DNA of 64,000 nucleotides from Scylla paramamosain (taxonomy: Eukaryota > Arthropoda > Malacostraca > Decapoda > Portunidae). Below the pieces are notes generated by a model. It was not told the origin of the DNA and searched no databases. It saw nothing but the letters and a program-made list of their open reading frames with translations. A program made the position numbers and the translations under genes. Of this stretch, positions 1 to 13,000 are shown in pieces. Each line of letters opens with the position of its first letter. Within the stretch, counting starts at the first letter, position 1. The DNA lies in contig NC_087163.1 of the NCBI RefSeq assembly GCF_035594125.1, positions 10,927,501 through 10,991,500 of the forward strand, in the 5' to 3' direction.

Positions 1-1995
1 AGAAAAATTACCCTAAATGGATGATTGCTAGATTAAAACATTATATAGGGCGGAAGAGAAGTATACATAAAAGATTAAGGGCAGGTGAAGAAGTTTTAAG
101 GCCACAATTTGATTAATTAATTAGAACAGTCAGGAGGTTAACGAGGAAAGGTAAGGGCAAGTATGAATTAAGGGTAGCCAGCCTGGCGAAGACAGACCCC
201 AAGGGATTTTATCAGGTATACAGGCCGAAGAATAAGGATACTATAGGACCATTAAAGGCAGCAGATGGGGAGCTGGTTAGTTCTGGGGAGATTAGTAAAA
301 TTTTGAATGAGTATTCTTTAACTGTCTTCACCCAGAAAAACAAGCAGGATATGCCAAATAGTGAACAGATGTTTAGAGCTGATGAGAATGAGAAGCTGAC
401 GGATATTTCCATAACTAAGGAGATAGCGGAACAGGAGATAGATAGGCTAAAAAAATTCAAGACACCAGGACCAGATGAAATATATCCCAGAGTATTTAAG
501 GAATGCAAAGAGGTTATTAGTTAGCCGTTAGTTTCTGTCTTTAGGAAGTCACTTGAGTCAGGTGAGGTACCAGTAACGTGGAGGCAAGCTAATGTAGTAC
601 CAATCTTTAAGAAAGGAGATAAAACTTTAGCGTCTAATTATAGACCTGTCAACCTGATTTCAGTTGTAGGTAAAATATTGGAGTCAATAACAGCGAGGAA
701 CATTAGGGAACATTTAGACAAACATAACTTGATGAATCAAATCACATCATAGACTCACGAAGGGGAAGTCTTGCCTGACGAACTTAAGTTTTTACAGTAA
801 AGTGTACGAGGCAGTAGATAATGATGATAGTTGTGACATCTTATATCTGGACTTTAGTAAAGCTTTTGACAAGGTACCCCATCAGAGGCTCCATTGTTAG
901 GGCACACGGAATAGATGGGAGGGTGTTAGGCTGGATAAGGTCATGGCTAAGCGACAGGCAACAAAGAGTTGTAATAAACGGCTCTAACTCCGAGTGGGGT
1001 CATGTAGTTAGTGGGGTGCCACAGGGATCAGTATTAGAACCATTGTTGTTTTTTTAATATATATCAATGATTTGGATAGTGGAATTAGCAGTGATGTTAG
1101 TAAATTTGCGGATGACACAAACATAGGTAGATTAATTAGGTCAGAATCGGATGCCATCGCCTTGCAGGCAGATTTAGATAGGATAAAAGAATGGAAGGGC
1201 AGATGGCAAATGCAGTTTAATATTAACAAAGTACTTAGCGTAGGTAGAGGAAACCCACACAGTAGGTACACATTAAACAACGAAACTCTGGTAGGTACAG
1301 GGTACGAGAAAAATTTAGGAGTTATGGTTAGCTCTGAACTCCGTCTAAGAAAACAATGCATAGGGACCAGAAACAGGGCAAATAGGGTATTAGGATTCAT
1401 TTTTAGGAGTGTTAAAAGTAGAAGGCCCGAAGTAATATTTAAGTTATACTTGGCGCTGGTCAGACCTCATCTAGACTACGCTGTGCAGTTCTGGTCCCCA
1501 CATTACAGGAAAGATATAGGTCTATTAAAATCGATACAGAGGAGAATGACTAAAAGGATACAGGGGATGAGGAGTATTCCTTAAGAGGCGAGATTGAAGT
1601 TCTTAAATTTACATTCTTTAGAGAGACGTAGGTTAAGAGGGGACTTGATAGAAGTCTTTAAGTAGTATAGGAGTATCACAAGGGGGATGTAAACAAAATT
1701 CTTAGGATCAGCAACCAGGATAGAACAATAAATAATGGGTTCAAGCTTGAAAAATTTAGGTTTAGGAAAGAGACAGGAAGATATTGGTTCTTAAACAGAA
1801 TGGTAGATGAGTGGAACGGACTCAATAATCATGTTGTTAGTGCTAGGACATTAGGGAGCTTTAAGAGAAATTTGGCGTGTTTATGGATGGGGATGATAGG
1901 TGAAAATAGTACGTTTCGTATAGGGACTGCCACGTGTAAGCCTGGTGGCTTCTTGCAGCTTCCCTTATTTCTTATGTTCTTATGTTCTAAACTAA
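1..1995 (+). mobile_element. CR1-like LINE, 3' half (RT to 3' tail)
   Basis: Non-LTR retrotransposon entering the window already 3' of its endonuclease. Translated pieces run in order through the pre-RT linker (KGFYQVYRPK), the RT fingers (KFKTPGPDEI), ANVVPIFKKGD and SNYRPVNLIS, the box A region LYLDFSKAFDKVPH, the box B region [14 protein letters not shown], the box C region KFADDT, and the thumb (LVRPHLDYAVQFWSPHYRKD). After the coding part the sequence ends in short repeats of TTATGTTC near 1970-1992, the kind of octamer tail known for CR1-group elements. Frame changes and stops are scattered through it, so it is dead. CR1 assignment is by motif style and tail; a related L2/Rex clade is possible. 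Confidence 0.8.
3..1584 (+). pseudogene. Broken CR1-like reverse transcriptase
   Basis: Reverse transcriptase coding region of the element above, which would copy its own RNA at a nicked chromosomal target. The protein must be read in several frames: an early segment to 524 with a stop after KECKEVIS, then ANVVPIFKKGD and SNYRPV in another stretch, then 821-1057 (box B, GVPQGSV), then 1072-1584 (FADD box C and thumb). The catalytic pair reads as F-A-D-D, so the active-site aspartates survive although the frame does not. No endonuclease or start codon lies inside the window. Downstream, the LERRRLRGDLIEVFK segment near 1618-1665 shows that the C-terminal domain continues past the last long open stretch with further stops. 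Confidence 0.75.
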
Positions 1996-2073
1996 TAAGA
2001 TGCAGAATAGCGACAATATTACAAATAAAAATAAAGCAATTGTAAGAACGATAGAAGACTAAGCATTGATGAT

Positions 2074-2076
2074 AAC

Positions 2077-2130
<54 letters not shown>

Positions 2131-2131
2131 C
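2074..2131. repeat. (AAT)n microsatellite
   Basis: Uninterrupted AAT/TAA trinucleotide array just 3' of the CR1-like tail. Apparent Tyr-rich or Asn-rich reading frames across it are artefacts of the repeat. Confidence 0.97.
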
Positions 2132-2339
2132 AGAATAATAATAGCACCAACAAGAACAACAAGAAAGAGAAGAATAAAAGAAGACTAAAAAACATATTTG
2201 ACAATAACACAACTATAATGTGTGTGCGTATCTGTGTGTGATCATGGTGCGTGCTTGGCTATCTACGACATGCTAGACATTTGAACACTTTTCTAAACGA
2301 AGTTTTAGAAAAGAAGAAGTATAGTACTAATTAAAACAA

Positions 2340-2624
<285 letters not shown>

Positions 2625-2627
<3 letters not shown>

Positions 2628-3367
2628 GGCCAAAGGAAGGCAACAAAAAAAAAAAAAAAAACTGCTATACCAGTTCCAGAGATGGGTCCGAAGCGGTAGT
2701 CAAAAATTAAAGGATAAGTGTCTTGAAACCTCCCTCTTAAAGGAATTCAAATCATAGGAAGGTGGAAATACAGAAGCAGGCAGAGTTTTTGAGGCATTGA
2801 GTTTTTGAGGCATTGAACTATACCAAGTTTGCTCTGCCCCAATCAGAAATTTTAGAAAGATCAGAAGTCAGGCGTTCTGTGGCTTCCCTGCGTGAAATGT
2901 TTACTTCCTGTAGGGTTGGACGTCTATAAAAAGACGTGGAAAAGTGCAGGATGGTATCATCAGCATAGGAGTGGATAGGACAAGAAGTTTGGTTTAGAAG
3001 GTTTGGTTTAGAAGGTTTAGAAGAGAATAGATGATAGGATAAAACCCTGAGGAACACCACTGTTATTAGATTTAGAAGAACAATGACCGTCTACCACAGC
3101 AGCAATAGAACGGTCAGAAAGGAAACTTGAGATGAAGTTACAGAGAGAAGGATACATGCCGTAGGAGGGTAGTTTGGAAATCCAAGGCAACAGCAAAAGT
3201 TTCACTAAATTCTCTAAAAGAGGATGACCAAGACTCAGTAAGGAAAGCCAGTAAGATTACCAGTAGAGCGGCCTTGACGGAACCCATACTGGCGATCAGA
3301 TACAAGGTTGTGAAGTAATAGATATTCAAGGATCTTCCTGTTGAGGATAGATTGAAAAAAAAACTTT

Positions 3368-3370
<3 letters not shown>
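2625..3370 (-). mobile_element. Family A LINE, 3' part of an interrupted copy
   Basis: Antisense copy of the window's dominant LINE, recognised by the 3' UTR motif CACTGGCCAAGGGCAACAAA (here slightly changed) and by RT pieces such as GVPQG and YADD on the minus strand. It has an internal deletion between the 3' UTR and the thumb region. Its 5' edge stops in the coding sequence upstream of AACTTTAGATA. About 38 bp further along the reference copy (53249-56548), the sequence resumes at 6307, beyond a second, inserted family A copy. The two parts therefore look like one older element split in two. Confidence 0.75.

Positions 3371-3416
<46 letters not shown>
3369..3416. repeat. (AT)n plus poly(T)
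   Basis: Short AT array followed by a T run. The T run is the reverse complement of the poly(A) tail of the family A copy to its right. Confidence 0.9.
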
Positions 3417-3417
<1 letters not shown>

Positions 3418-6306
3418 TGTAGGAAGGGCACTGGCCAAGGGCAACAAAAATCTAATAAAAAAATGCCCACTGAAATGTCAGTCCCATAAAAGGGTCAAAG
3501 CAGTGGTCAAAAATTGATGGATAAGTGTCTTGAAACCTCCCTCTTGAAGGAATTCAAGTCATAGGAAGGTGAAAATACAAAAGCAGGCAGGGAGTTCCAG
3601 AGTTTACCAGAGAAAGGGATGAAGGATTGAGAATACTGATTAACTCTTGTGTTAGAGAGGTGGACAGAATAGGGGTGAGAGAAAGAAGAAAGTCTTGTGC
3701 AGCGAGGCCGCGGAAGGAGTAGAGGCATGCAGTTAGCAAGATCAGAAGAGCAATTAGCATGAAAATAGCGGTAGAAGACAGCTAGATATGAAACATTGTG
3801 GCGGTGAGAGAAAGGCTGAAGACAGTCAGTTAGAGGAGAGGAGTTGATGAGACGAAAAGCTTTTGATTCCACCCTGTCTAGAAGAGCAGTATGAGTGGAA
3901 CACCCCCAGACATGTGAAGCATACTCCATACATGGACGGATAAGGCCCTTGTACAGAGTTAGCAGCTGGGCGGGTGAGAAAAACTGGCGGAGACGTCTCA
4001 GAACACCTAACTTCATAGAAGCTGTTTTAGCTAGAGATGAGATGTGAAGTTTCCAGTTCAGATTATAAGTAAAGGACAGACCGAGGATGTTCAGTGTAGA
4101 AGAGGGGGACAGTTGAGTGTCATTGAAGAAGAGGGAATAGTTGTCTGGAAGGTTGTGTCGAGTTGATAGATGGAGGAATTTTTGAGTTTTTGAGGCATTG
4201 TAACAATACCAAGTTTGCTCTGCCCCAATCAGAAATTTTAGATCAGAAATTTAGAAGATCAGAAGTCAGGCGTTCTGTGGCTTCCCTGCGTGATATGTTT
4301 ACCTCCTGAAGGGTTGGACGTCTATGAAAAGACGTGGAAAAGTGCAGGGTGGTATCATCAGCGTAGGAGTGGATAGTACGAGTACAAGAAGTTTGGTTTA
4401 GAAGATCATTAATGAATAATAAGAAGAGAGTGGGTGACAGGACAGAACCCTGAGGAACACCACTGTTAATAGATTTAGGAGAAAAACAGTGACCGTCTAC
4501 CACAGCAGCAATAGAACGGTCAGAAAGGAAACTTGAGATGAAGTTACAGAGAGAAGGATAGAAACCGTAGGAGGGTAGTTTGGAAATCAAAGCTTTGTGC
4601 CAGACTCTATCAAAAGCTTTTGATATGTCCAAGGCAACAGCAAAGGTTTCACTAAAATCTTTAAAAGAGGATGACCAAGACTCAGTAAGGAAAGCCAGAA
4701 GATCACCAGTAGAGCGGCCTTGACGGAACCCATACTGGCGATCAGATAGAAGGTTGTGAAGTGATAGATGTTTAAGAATCTTCCTGTTGAGGATAGATTC
4801 AAAAACTTTAGATAGGAAGGAAATTAAAGCAATAGGACGGTAGTTTGAGGAATTAGAACGGTCACCCTTTTTAGGAACAGGTTGAATGTAGGCAAACTTC
4901 CAGCAAGAAGGAAAGGTAGATGTTGACAGACAGAGCTGAAAGAGTTTGACTAGGCAAGGTGCAAGCACGGAGGCACAGTTTCGGAGAACAATAGGAGGGA
5001 CCCCATCAGGTCCATAAGCCTTCCGAGGGTTTAGGCCAGCGAGGGCATGGAAAACATCATTGCGAAGAATTTTAATAGGTGGCATGAAGTAGTCAGAGGG
5101 TGGAGGAGAGGGAGGAACAAGCCCAGAATCGTCCAAGGTAGAACTTTTAGCAAAGGTTTGAGCAAAGAGTTCACCTTTAGAAATAGATGTGATAGCAGTG
5201 GTGCCATCTGGTTGAAATAGAGGAGGGAAAGAAGAAGAAGCAAAGTTATTGGAGATATTTTTGGCTAGATGCCAGAAATCACGAGGGGCGTTAGATCTTG
5301 AAAGGTTTTGACATTTTCTGTTAATGAAGGAGTTTTTTGGCTAGTTGGAGAACAGACTTGGCATGATTCCGGGCAGAAATATAAAGTGCATGAGATTCTG
5401 GTGATGAAAGGCTTAAGTACCTTTTGTGGGCCACCTCTCTATCATGTAAAGCACGAGAACAAGCTGTGTTAAACCAAGGTTTAGAAGGTTTAGGACGAGA
5501 AAAAGAGTGAGGAATGTATGCCTCCATGCCAGACACTATCACCTCTGTTATTCGCTCAGCACACAAAGACGGGTCTCTGACATGGAAGCAGTAGTCATTC
5601 CAAGGAAAATCAGCAGCAAAATACCTCCTCAGGTCCCCTCAACTAGCAGAGGCAAAACGCCAGAGGCACCTTCGCTTAGGGGGATCCTGAGGAGGGATTG
5701 GAGTGATAGGACAAGATAAAGATATGAGATTGTGATCGGAGGAGCCCAACGGAGAAGAAAGGGTGACAGCATAAGCAGAAGGATTAGAGGTCAGGAAAAG
5801 GTCAAGAATGTTGGGCGTATTTCCAAGACGGTCAGGAAAACGAGTAGGGTGTTGCACCAATTGCTCTAGGTCATGGAGGATAGCAAAGTTGTAGGCTAGT
5901 TCACCAGGATGGTCAGTGAAGGGAGAGGAAAGCCAAAGCTGGTGGTGAACATTGAAGTCTCCAAGAATGGAGATCTCTGCAAAAGGGAAGAGGGTCAGAA
6001 TGTGCTCCACTTTGGAAGTTAAGTAGTCAAAGAATTTCTTATAGTCAGAGGAGTTAGGTGAGAGGTATACAGCACAGATAAATTTAGTATGAGAGTGACT
6101 CTGTAGTCGTAGCCAGATGGTGGAAAACTCGGAAGATTCAAGAGCGTGGGCACGAGAGCAGGTTAAGTCATTGCGCACATAAACGCAGCATCCAGCTTTG
6201 GATCGAAAATGAGGATAGAGAAAGTAGGAGGGAACAGAAAAGGGGCTACTGTCAGTTGCCTCAGACACCTGAGTTTCGGTGAGGAAAAGAAGAGAAGAGA
6301 AGAGAA
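3399..6306 (-). mobile_element. Family A LINE, 5'-truncated, inserted in another copy
   Basis: Long antisense family A copy running from its poly(A) end (about 3399) through 3' UTR, RT thumb, RT core and endonuclease to about 6300, where it is cut off 5' of the segment encoding [12 protein letters not shown]. It keeps RT boxes ([31 protein letters not shown]) and endonuclease boxes ([16 protein letters not shown]). Stops and frameshifts break the reading frame, for example near 4250, 5330 and 5630. It lies between two halves of a second family A copy in the same orientation, so it is most simply a nested insertion. Confidence 0.8.
3507..6300 (-). pseudogene. Family A endonuclease-RT polyprotein, broken
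   Basis: Read from right to left. An apurinic-endonuclease-like domain lies at about 6300-5640 with GDFNVHH and GSSDHN, and an inter-domain linker rich in Ser/Pro with [11 protein letters not shown] lies at about 5566-5330. The RT proper lies at about 5136-4243 with [38 protein letters not shown] and YADD, followed by the thumb and C-terminal part at 4016-3507 ([31 protein letters not shown]). Each block is open but they sit in different frames, so no full protein can be made. The usual family length, judged from the copy at 53348-56307, is about 990 residues. Confidence 0.75.
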
Positions 6307-7225
6307 TAGAACGGTCACCCTTTTTAGGAACAGGTTGAATGTAGGCAAACTTCCAGCAAGAAGGAAAGGTAGATGTTGACAGACAGAGCTGAAAGAGTTT
6401 GACTAGGCAAGGTGCAAGCACGGAGGCACAGTTTCGGAGAACAACAGGAAGGACCCTATCAGGGCCATAAGCCTTGCGAGGGTTTAGGCCAGCGAGGGCA
6501 TGAAAAACATCATTGCGAAGAATTTTAATAGGTAGCATGAAGTAGTCAGAGGGTGGAGGAGAGGGAGGAACAAGCCCTGAATCGTCCAAGGTAGAGTTTT
6601 TAGTAAAGGTTTGAGCGAAGAGTTCAGCTTTAGAAATAGATGTGATAGCAGAGGTGCCATCTGGTTGAAATAAAGGAGGGAAAGAAGAAGAAGAAGAAGA
6701 AGCAAAGTTATTGGAGATATTTTTGGCTAGATGCCAGAAGTCACGAGGTTAGTTAGATCTTGAAAGATTTTGACACTTTCTGCTAATGAAAGAGTTTTTA
6801 GCTAGTTGGAGAAGAGACTTGGCATGGTTCCAGGCAGAAATATAAAGTGCACGAGATTCTGGTGATAGAAGGCTTAAGTACCTTTTGTAGGCCACCTTTC
6901 CATCATGTATAGCACGAGAACAAGCTATGTTAAATTAAGGTTTAGAAGGTTTAGGTCGAGAAAGAGTGAGGAATGTACGCCTCCATGCCAGACATTATCA
7001 TCTCTGTTATACGGTCGGCACACAAAGACGGGTTTCTGACACGGAAGCAGTACTCATTCTAAAGAAAAATCTGCAAAATACCTCCTCAGGTCCCCCCAAC
7101 TAGCAGAGGCAAAACAACGCCAGAGGCACCTTCGCTTAGGAGTATCCTCAGGAGGGACTGGAGCGATAGGACGAGATACAGATATGAGATTGTGATCGGA
7201 GGAGCCTAACGGAAAAGAAAGGGTG

Positions 7226-7230
<5 letters not shown>
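6307..7230 (-). mobile_element. Family A LINE, 5' part of the interrupted copy
   Basis: Antisense family A sequence starting abruptly inside the RT coding region (SFKKGDRSN equivalent, 6307) and running 5' to the endonuclease segment [10 protein letters not shown], where it meets a (GT)n(AT)n array at 7229. The missing 3' part matches 2625-3370 on the other side of the inserted copy. It contains stops (for example near 6750 and 6937) and is not functional. A frame spanning 5639-6589 joins its RT piece to the endonuclease of the inserted copy; that fusion is a product of the junction, not a designed protein. Confidence 0.75.

Positions 7231-7288
<58 letters not shown>
7229..7288. repeat. (GT)n(AT)n microsatellite
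   Basis: GT units then AT units, exactly at the 5' truncation point of the family A copy to the left. Confidence 0.95.
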
Positions 7289-7290
<2 letters not shown>

Positions 7291-7668
7291 TTGCCTGAGA
7301 TTGTAAATGACAAAGAAAAAAAATAAGATTGTCTCAGACATATCACCTAACTCAGACAGTTGCACGGTGACCAATCATAAGAATGGGCGTGGCTTATGTC
7401 TACTTTCCCAGCAGTTGCCAGTTTGTCACCAGACGGAACAATTCCATCAACACAGCAACTGATGTGTATGGTAGTGTAAGAGTTAAAAACGCCTCTCGTG
7501 AATAGGGTCTTACTTCTCACTAACACTCTGATGTCTCTTAAGAATTCCTATACTAAGGTTTCCCTGAAATATTTCAAGTAGAAATCACTCTGAAAGTGGA
7601 CAAATAAGTCAAACATGACATTTTCGCTACATGAGGACGACAAACCTTCCTGTACACTCCAGATCTGA
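7289..7668. other. Unassigned, no gene seen
   Basis: About 380 bp of ordinary AT-rich sequence. No repeat family, coding motif or RNA gene is recognised in it. Confidence 0.5.
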
Positions 7669-7669
7669 A

Positions 7670-7775
7670 ACTCCTTGCCTATTCAGCGACCGGCAGCTCA
7701 GTGGGCTTATTTTTTTTTTTTTATTGGATTAATGTCGCCCTTGACCGGTGTCCCTTCTACATAAAAAAAAAAAAA
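7670..7775 (+). mobile_element. Family A LINE 3' end fragment
   Basis: A piece resembling the family A C-terminus (AAACTCCTTGCCT) is joined to the 3' UTR motif TTATTGGATT followed by GTCGCCCTTGACCGGTGTCC and a poly(A) run at 7761-7774. An internal deletion separates the two parts. It is too short to code. Confidence 0.75.
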
Positions 7776-10070
7776 ACATAAACAAAATTAATTTTTGCTT
7801 ACAGACAAGAAGTGGATCTGCCTAAAAAAAACACTAAATTCATAAGTTTCTCGTCTTCACCTTATTAAAAGAAGCTGACAGCAACTATGTGTAGACACCA
7901 CATCATAGATTCCGAAGATGTACCTAAGATGACACTTTTCTTTTCTTTTTTTTTTTTGTTTTTAGACATTCAATTATTCCACCTTCGGCTTCCCGAATTC
8001 ATGGGCTACCTACCTTTCAGCGCTTAATAGACGAAATCCTCCCTACCCCGCCTTTTATGTACATGACATCTAATATTTTCAAAGAACATCTTTGGGACGT
8101 GTTACAACTACTCCAAAACACTGACTTGCTTGTGCGACAGAACCTTTCAAGCAAGGTGGAAATAATAATAATAAAAAAAAAATAGTTAGTAAATATTACT
8201 AACGTTTTATTCTGAGTGTAAGTTGAAAAATTATAAAATAACAATGTCAACCACTAAGATTGCTTATACCTAGAAACCTCTTCACAATGTTTTCATTAGG
8301 AAACCGAAGAGACTAGAATTGTGGTGGAAGCAACAAAAGGCCTTGGAGAACACAAGGGCAGCCCTGGCATCAGCTACAACACTTTTATTCCCTTGCCCTC
8401 TCGTTGTTCCATACGATTTTTTTTTTCCTATCTCCTAAGCCTCACGCTTGGCACCCACAATGCCACAAGAGTTTACAGCAACTGCCTGTTGGAGAAAGTC
8501 TGTACCAGCATAGCGGTGAGGAGGAACATCACTTTGTTCCTGACCCTCCACCAACAGGCTCTCCCTGGGGATTACTCGCATTTGATCGGCAGGTTGTAGC
8601 CATGCAGAGCTTTCTGTAGGCAGGAAAGAGGAATGAAGCAGGAAGACAACTACAGCATCAGCTGCAGCGTTGGATGAGTCATCTGGCATTGCGGCAAAGA
8701 AAGGCAGCTGGGTCGGCCACAGCCAGCTTACTTTACGTCTCTACAACAGCGCCCTCCACAAAACCCCTTACTCTACTACCACTGGTCTTCAGTCTCAATC
8801 CTCGGATGTGCTGCTGCCCTCTATCGTCGCTGCCATTTTGCTGCCTGCCCCGAACCTCCTGAAATGCTTAACAGTGTGGCAAGCAACCAATATATATATT
8901 TTTTTTTTTTTATTCAAGATGAAAATCATGAACACCATGGTGAACGTAATCAACGCTTCCTCCGGCATTTCCACTACATTCCCACTAACAAGAAGAGGGA
9001 ATTCAATAACTTCTCAAATGGATTGTGCGGCTTCCATGTTTAGGCTACTATACGACTTTCCTCCTGTTAAATCACTTCTCTAGAATTTCACAAGCCTCCT
9101 CTTACCCAAGGGAATATACACTGATGAAACTGGTTCAAGTGGATCAGTGATGCCTCCATCCTAAGGGACATCACACCACTGTGTTACCTCAAATTAGTGT
9201 GTTCCCGTTTTTATCCCCTCAAACAAGGGATCAATTACAACAGACTCAAATCAATTAAATATTGAACAATTAATCTGGAAGCTCAAATCAGTCTCAGTTC
9301 CAGGGAAAAAAAAAAAAAAATGTGTCAGTGATTCAGGCCAGGACTCCGACTATGAAAGTCCACCACGTTACCAGTAGAACAAAAAGTGCATCCCTATTCC
9401 TCGAGTTTATAGTTCCGAAAAGGACACGGCATTTCTCAGATAATGCTGATGATTTGTTTATGGTTATCACTGACTGTAACAACTAGGTCGATACCTAGTT
9501 GTTACAGTCAGTGACCTTGTCAGAGACAGACAAGTGCAACAAGCTTAAGATCTCGCCTTTGAAGTCTCTTAAATTTATGGCTTTCAAGTTCACTTCCATG
9601 GACGGTCTCCTGCACATCCTGGATATCAGGCTAGCCTGAATACACTACTAACAGTACTGTACCACTGAACAGTGGCTTTTAGCTCCTCCCACTTGTGCTC
9701 TGTTATCTTGTTCCATGGTCTCTCTCCTTACATAATAATGTCTTTATGGGATTGAAGAAATCATGTGTTCTTTGCCTCATCATATATTCGGCAGTGAATA
9801 ACAGATAATACAGACTGCCGAGCTGACGGTAAACTCCTGACTCCCCCATTAAGCGTAGATTGCCTCAGTGGGAGAGATCTCGACGAAGTGACAAGCCCCA
9901 ATCAGAAGGTAATGAAAATTATGTCCATGCGGAATCAGAAGCGCCAGATGTCGAAAAGATGGGAAAAGTGAAGTAAAGATTAATATGATGAAATATGGAT
10001 TAACATGGGCCCTTATGCTAATTCAAGAAAGGACAGGCGGGAAGGAAGTTGTTTTTAAAGGGACAAACAC
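7776..10070. other. Mostly unassigned; possible Gypsy trace near 8335-8410
   Basis: No intact gene is seen. On the plus strand near 8339-8410 one frame reads KALENTRAALASATTLLFPCP in part, which resembles the segment preceding RNase H in Gypsy polyproteins. Neighbouring frames are broken and no second motif confirms it. The 8404-8619 stretch (HHFVPDPPPTGSPWGLLAF) is open but unrecognised. A perfect hairpin at 9467-9514 is listed separately. The rest looks like unique or very old repeat DNA. Confidence 0.35.
9467..9514. repeat. Perfect 22-bp inverted repeat, 4-nt loop
   Basis: Left arm 9467-9488 (TCACTGACTGTAACAACTAG plus GT) is exactly complementary to 9493-9514, with CGAT between. A perfect stem of this length is unlikely by chance. 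It is not flanked by recognisable transposon ends. Confidence 0.9.
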
Positions 10071-13000
10071 AGGAGGAGGCAGTAGACACCTGCCGAAACG
10101 ATAATTACTCCCACTGAGGTCTAAAGCACTCTTCAAGGGGTGCTGTGAACTTATCATTAAACCCAGCTGTGACCTCACTGAACGATTCCCTTTGTGTCTC
10201 ACAACACAAGGGGGCAGTCACAGCCTACCCTCTAAAAACAACTCTCTTCCTCCACACAAAAATACAAGCACCCAATAACACACACACCCTTCACTCAAAA
10301 ATTTTAAAATCATGGCGACTCCTACACCAGCCTCGGAGTCCCCATCTGGGGAGGGGACCATAAATGTCCCCAGGTCGGACTGCCTTTCTGTCGACGACCC
10401 TAAGTGTCTTGACACCCCCATCAAATTTTTCTTCATTAACTTCTGCAACATTCGCGGTCCAAGATCTAATTTTCATTCTGTAGAACACCACCTCTCCTCT
10501 TCTAAACCTCATCTTCTTTTCCTCACTGAAACTCAGGTGTCTGAGGCAACTGACAGTAGCCCCTTTTCTGTTCCCTCCTACTTTCTCTATCCTAATTTTC
10601 GATCCAAAGCTGGATGCTGCTTTTATGTGCGCAATGACTTAACCTGCTCTCGTGCCCACGCTCTTGAATCTTCTGAGTTTTCCACCGTCTGGCTACGACT
10701 ACAGAGTCACTCTCTAACTAAATTTATCTGTGCTGTATACCTCTCACCTAACTCCTCTGACTATAAGAAATTCTTTGACTATTTAACTTCCAAAGTGGAG
10801 CACATTCTAACCCTCTTCCCTTTTGCAGAGATCTCCGTTCTTGGAGACTTCAGTGTTCACCACCAGCTTTGGCTTTCCTCTCCCTTCACTGACCATCCTG
10901 GTGAACTAGCCTATAATTTTGCTATCCTCCACGACCTAGAACAATTGGTGCAACAATTGGTGTCTTGGAGATACGCCCAACATTCTTGACCTTTTCCTGA
11001 CCTCTAATCCTTCTGTTTATGCTGTCACGCTTTCTTCTCCGTTGGGCTCCTCCGATCACAATCTCATATCTGTATCTTGTGCTATCGCTCCAATCCCTCC
11101 TCAGGATCCCCCTAAGCGAAGGTGCCTCTAGCGTTTTGCCTCTGCTAGTTGGGGGACCTGAGGAGGTATTTTGCTGATTTTCCTTGGAATGACTACTGCT
11201 TCTGCGTCAGAGACCCGTCTTTGTGTGCTGAGCGCATAACAGAGGTGATAGTATCTGGCATGGAGGCATACATTCCTCACTCTTTTTCTCGTCCTGAACC
11301 TTCTAAACCTTGGTTTAACACAGCTTGTTCTCGTGCTATACATGATAGAGAGGTGGCCCACAAAAGGTAATTAAGCCTTCCATCACCAGAATCTCATGCA
11401 CTTCATATTTTTGCCCGGAACCATGCCAAGTCTGTTCTCCAACTAGCTAAAAACTCCTTCATTAACAGAAAATGTCAAAACTTTTCAAGATCTAACTCCC
11501 CTCGTGACTTCTGTCATCTAGCCAAAAATATCTCCAATAACTTTGCTTCTTTTTCTTTCCCTCCTTTATTTCAACCATATGGAACTATTGCTATCACATT
11601 TAAAGCTGAACCTTTACTAAAAACTCTACCTTGAACGATTCTGGGCCTTTTCCTCCCTCTCCTCCACCCTCTGACTACTTCATGCCACCTATTAAAATTC
11701 TTCGCAATGATGTTTTCCATGCCCTCGCTGGCCTAAACCCTCGGAAGATTTATGGACCTGATGGGGTCCCTCCTATTGTTCTCCGAAACTGTGCCTCCGT
11801 GCTTACACCTTGCCTAGTCAAACTCTTTCAGCTCTGTCTGTCAACATCTACCTCTCCTTCTTACTGGAAGTTTGCCTACATTTAACCTGTACCTAAAAAG
11901 GATGACCCTTCTAATCCCTCAAACTATCGTTCTATTACTTTAATTTCCTGCCTATCTAAAGTTTTTGAATATATCCTCAACAGGAAGATCCTTAAACATC
12001 TATCACTTCACAACCTTCTATCTGATCGCCAGTATGGTTTCCGTCAAGGCCGCTCTACTGGTGATCTTCTGGCTTTCCTTACTGAGTCTTGTTCATCCTC
12101 TTTTAGAGATTTTGGTGAAACTTTTGCTGTTGCCTTGGACATATCAAAAGCTTTTGATAGAGTCTGGCACAAAGCTTTGATTTCCAAACTATCCTCCTAC
12201 GGCTTCTATCCTTCTCTCTGTAACTTCATCTCAAGTTTCCTTTCTGACTGTTCTATTGCTGCTGTGGTAGACGGTCACTGTTCTTCTCCTAAATCTGTTA
12301 ATAGTGGTGTTCGTCAGGGTTCTGTCCTGTCACCCACTCTCTTCTTATTATTCATTAATGATCTTCTAAACCAAACTTCTTGTCCTATCCACTCCTACGC
12401 TGCTGATACCACTCTGCACTTTACACGCCTTTTTGTTTGACATCCAACCCTTCAGAAGGTAAACATTTCACGGAGGGAAGCCACAGAACACTTGACTTCT
12501 GATCTTTCTAAAATTCCTGATTGGGGCAAAGCAAACTTGCTATTGTTCAATGCCTCAAAAACTCAATTCCTCCATCTGTCAACTCGACACAACCTTCTAG
12601 ACAACTATCCCCTCTTCTTCAGTGACACTCAACTGTCCCCCTCTTCTACACTGAACATCCTCGGTCTGTCCTTTTCTCATAATCTGAACTGGAAACTTCA
12701 CATCTCATCTCTAGCTAAAACAGCTTCTATGAAGTTAGGTGTTCTGAGACGTCTCCGCCAGTTTTTCTCACCCCCCCAGCTGCTAACTCTGTACAAGGGC
12801 CTTATCTGTCCATGTATGGAGTATGCTTCACATGTCTGGGGGTGTTCCACTCATACTACTCTTCTAGACAGGGTGGAATCAAAAGCTTTTCGTCTCATCA
12901 ACTCCTCTCCTCTAACTGACTGTCTTCAGCTTCTCTCTCACCGCCGCAATGTTGCATCTCTAGCTGTCTTCTACCGCTATTTTCATGCTAACTGCTCTTC

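Noticed and set aside
5639..6589. 316-residue RT-endonuclease fusion frame
   Set aside because: It crosses the junction between an inserted LINE and the interrupted one, so the domain order (RT piece before endonuclease) is accidental.
8321..8700. Gypsy polyprotein at 8.3-8.6 kb
   Set aside because: Only one short resemblance (an ALASATTLLFPCP-type segment) was seen and no second domain supports it, so it was not listed as an element.
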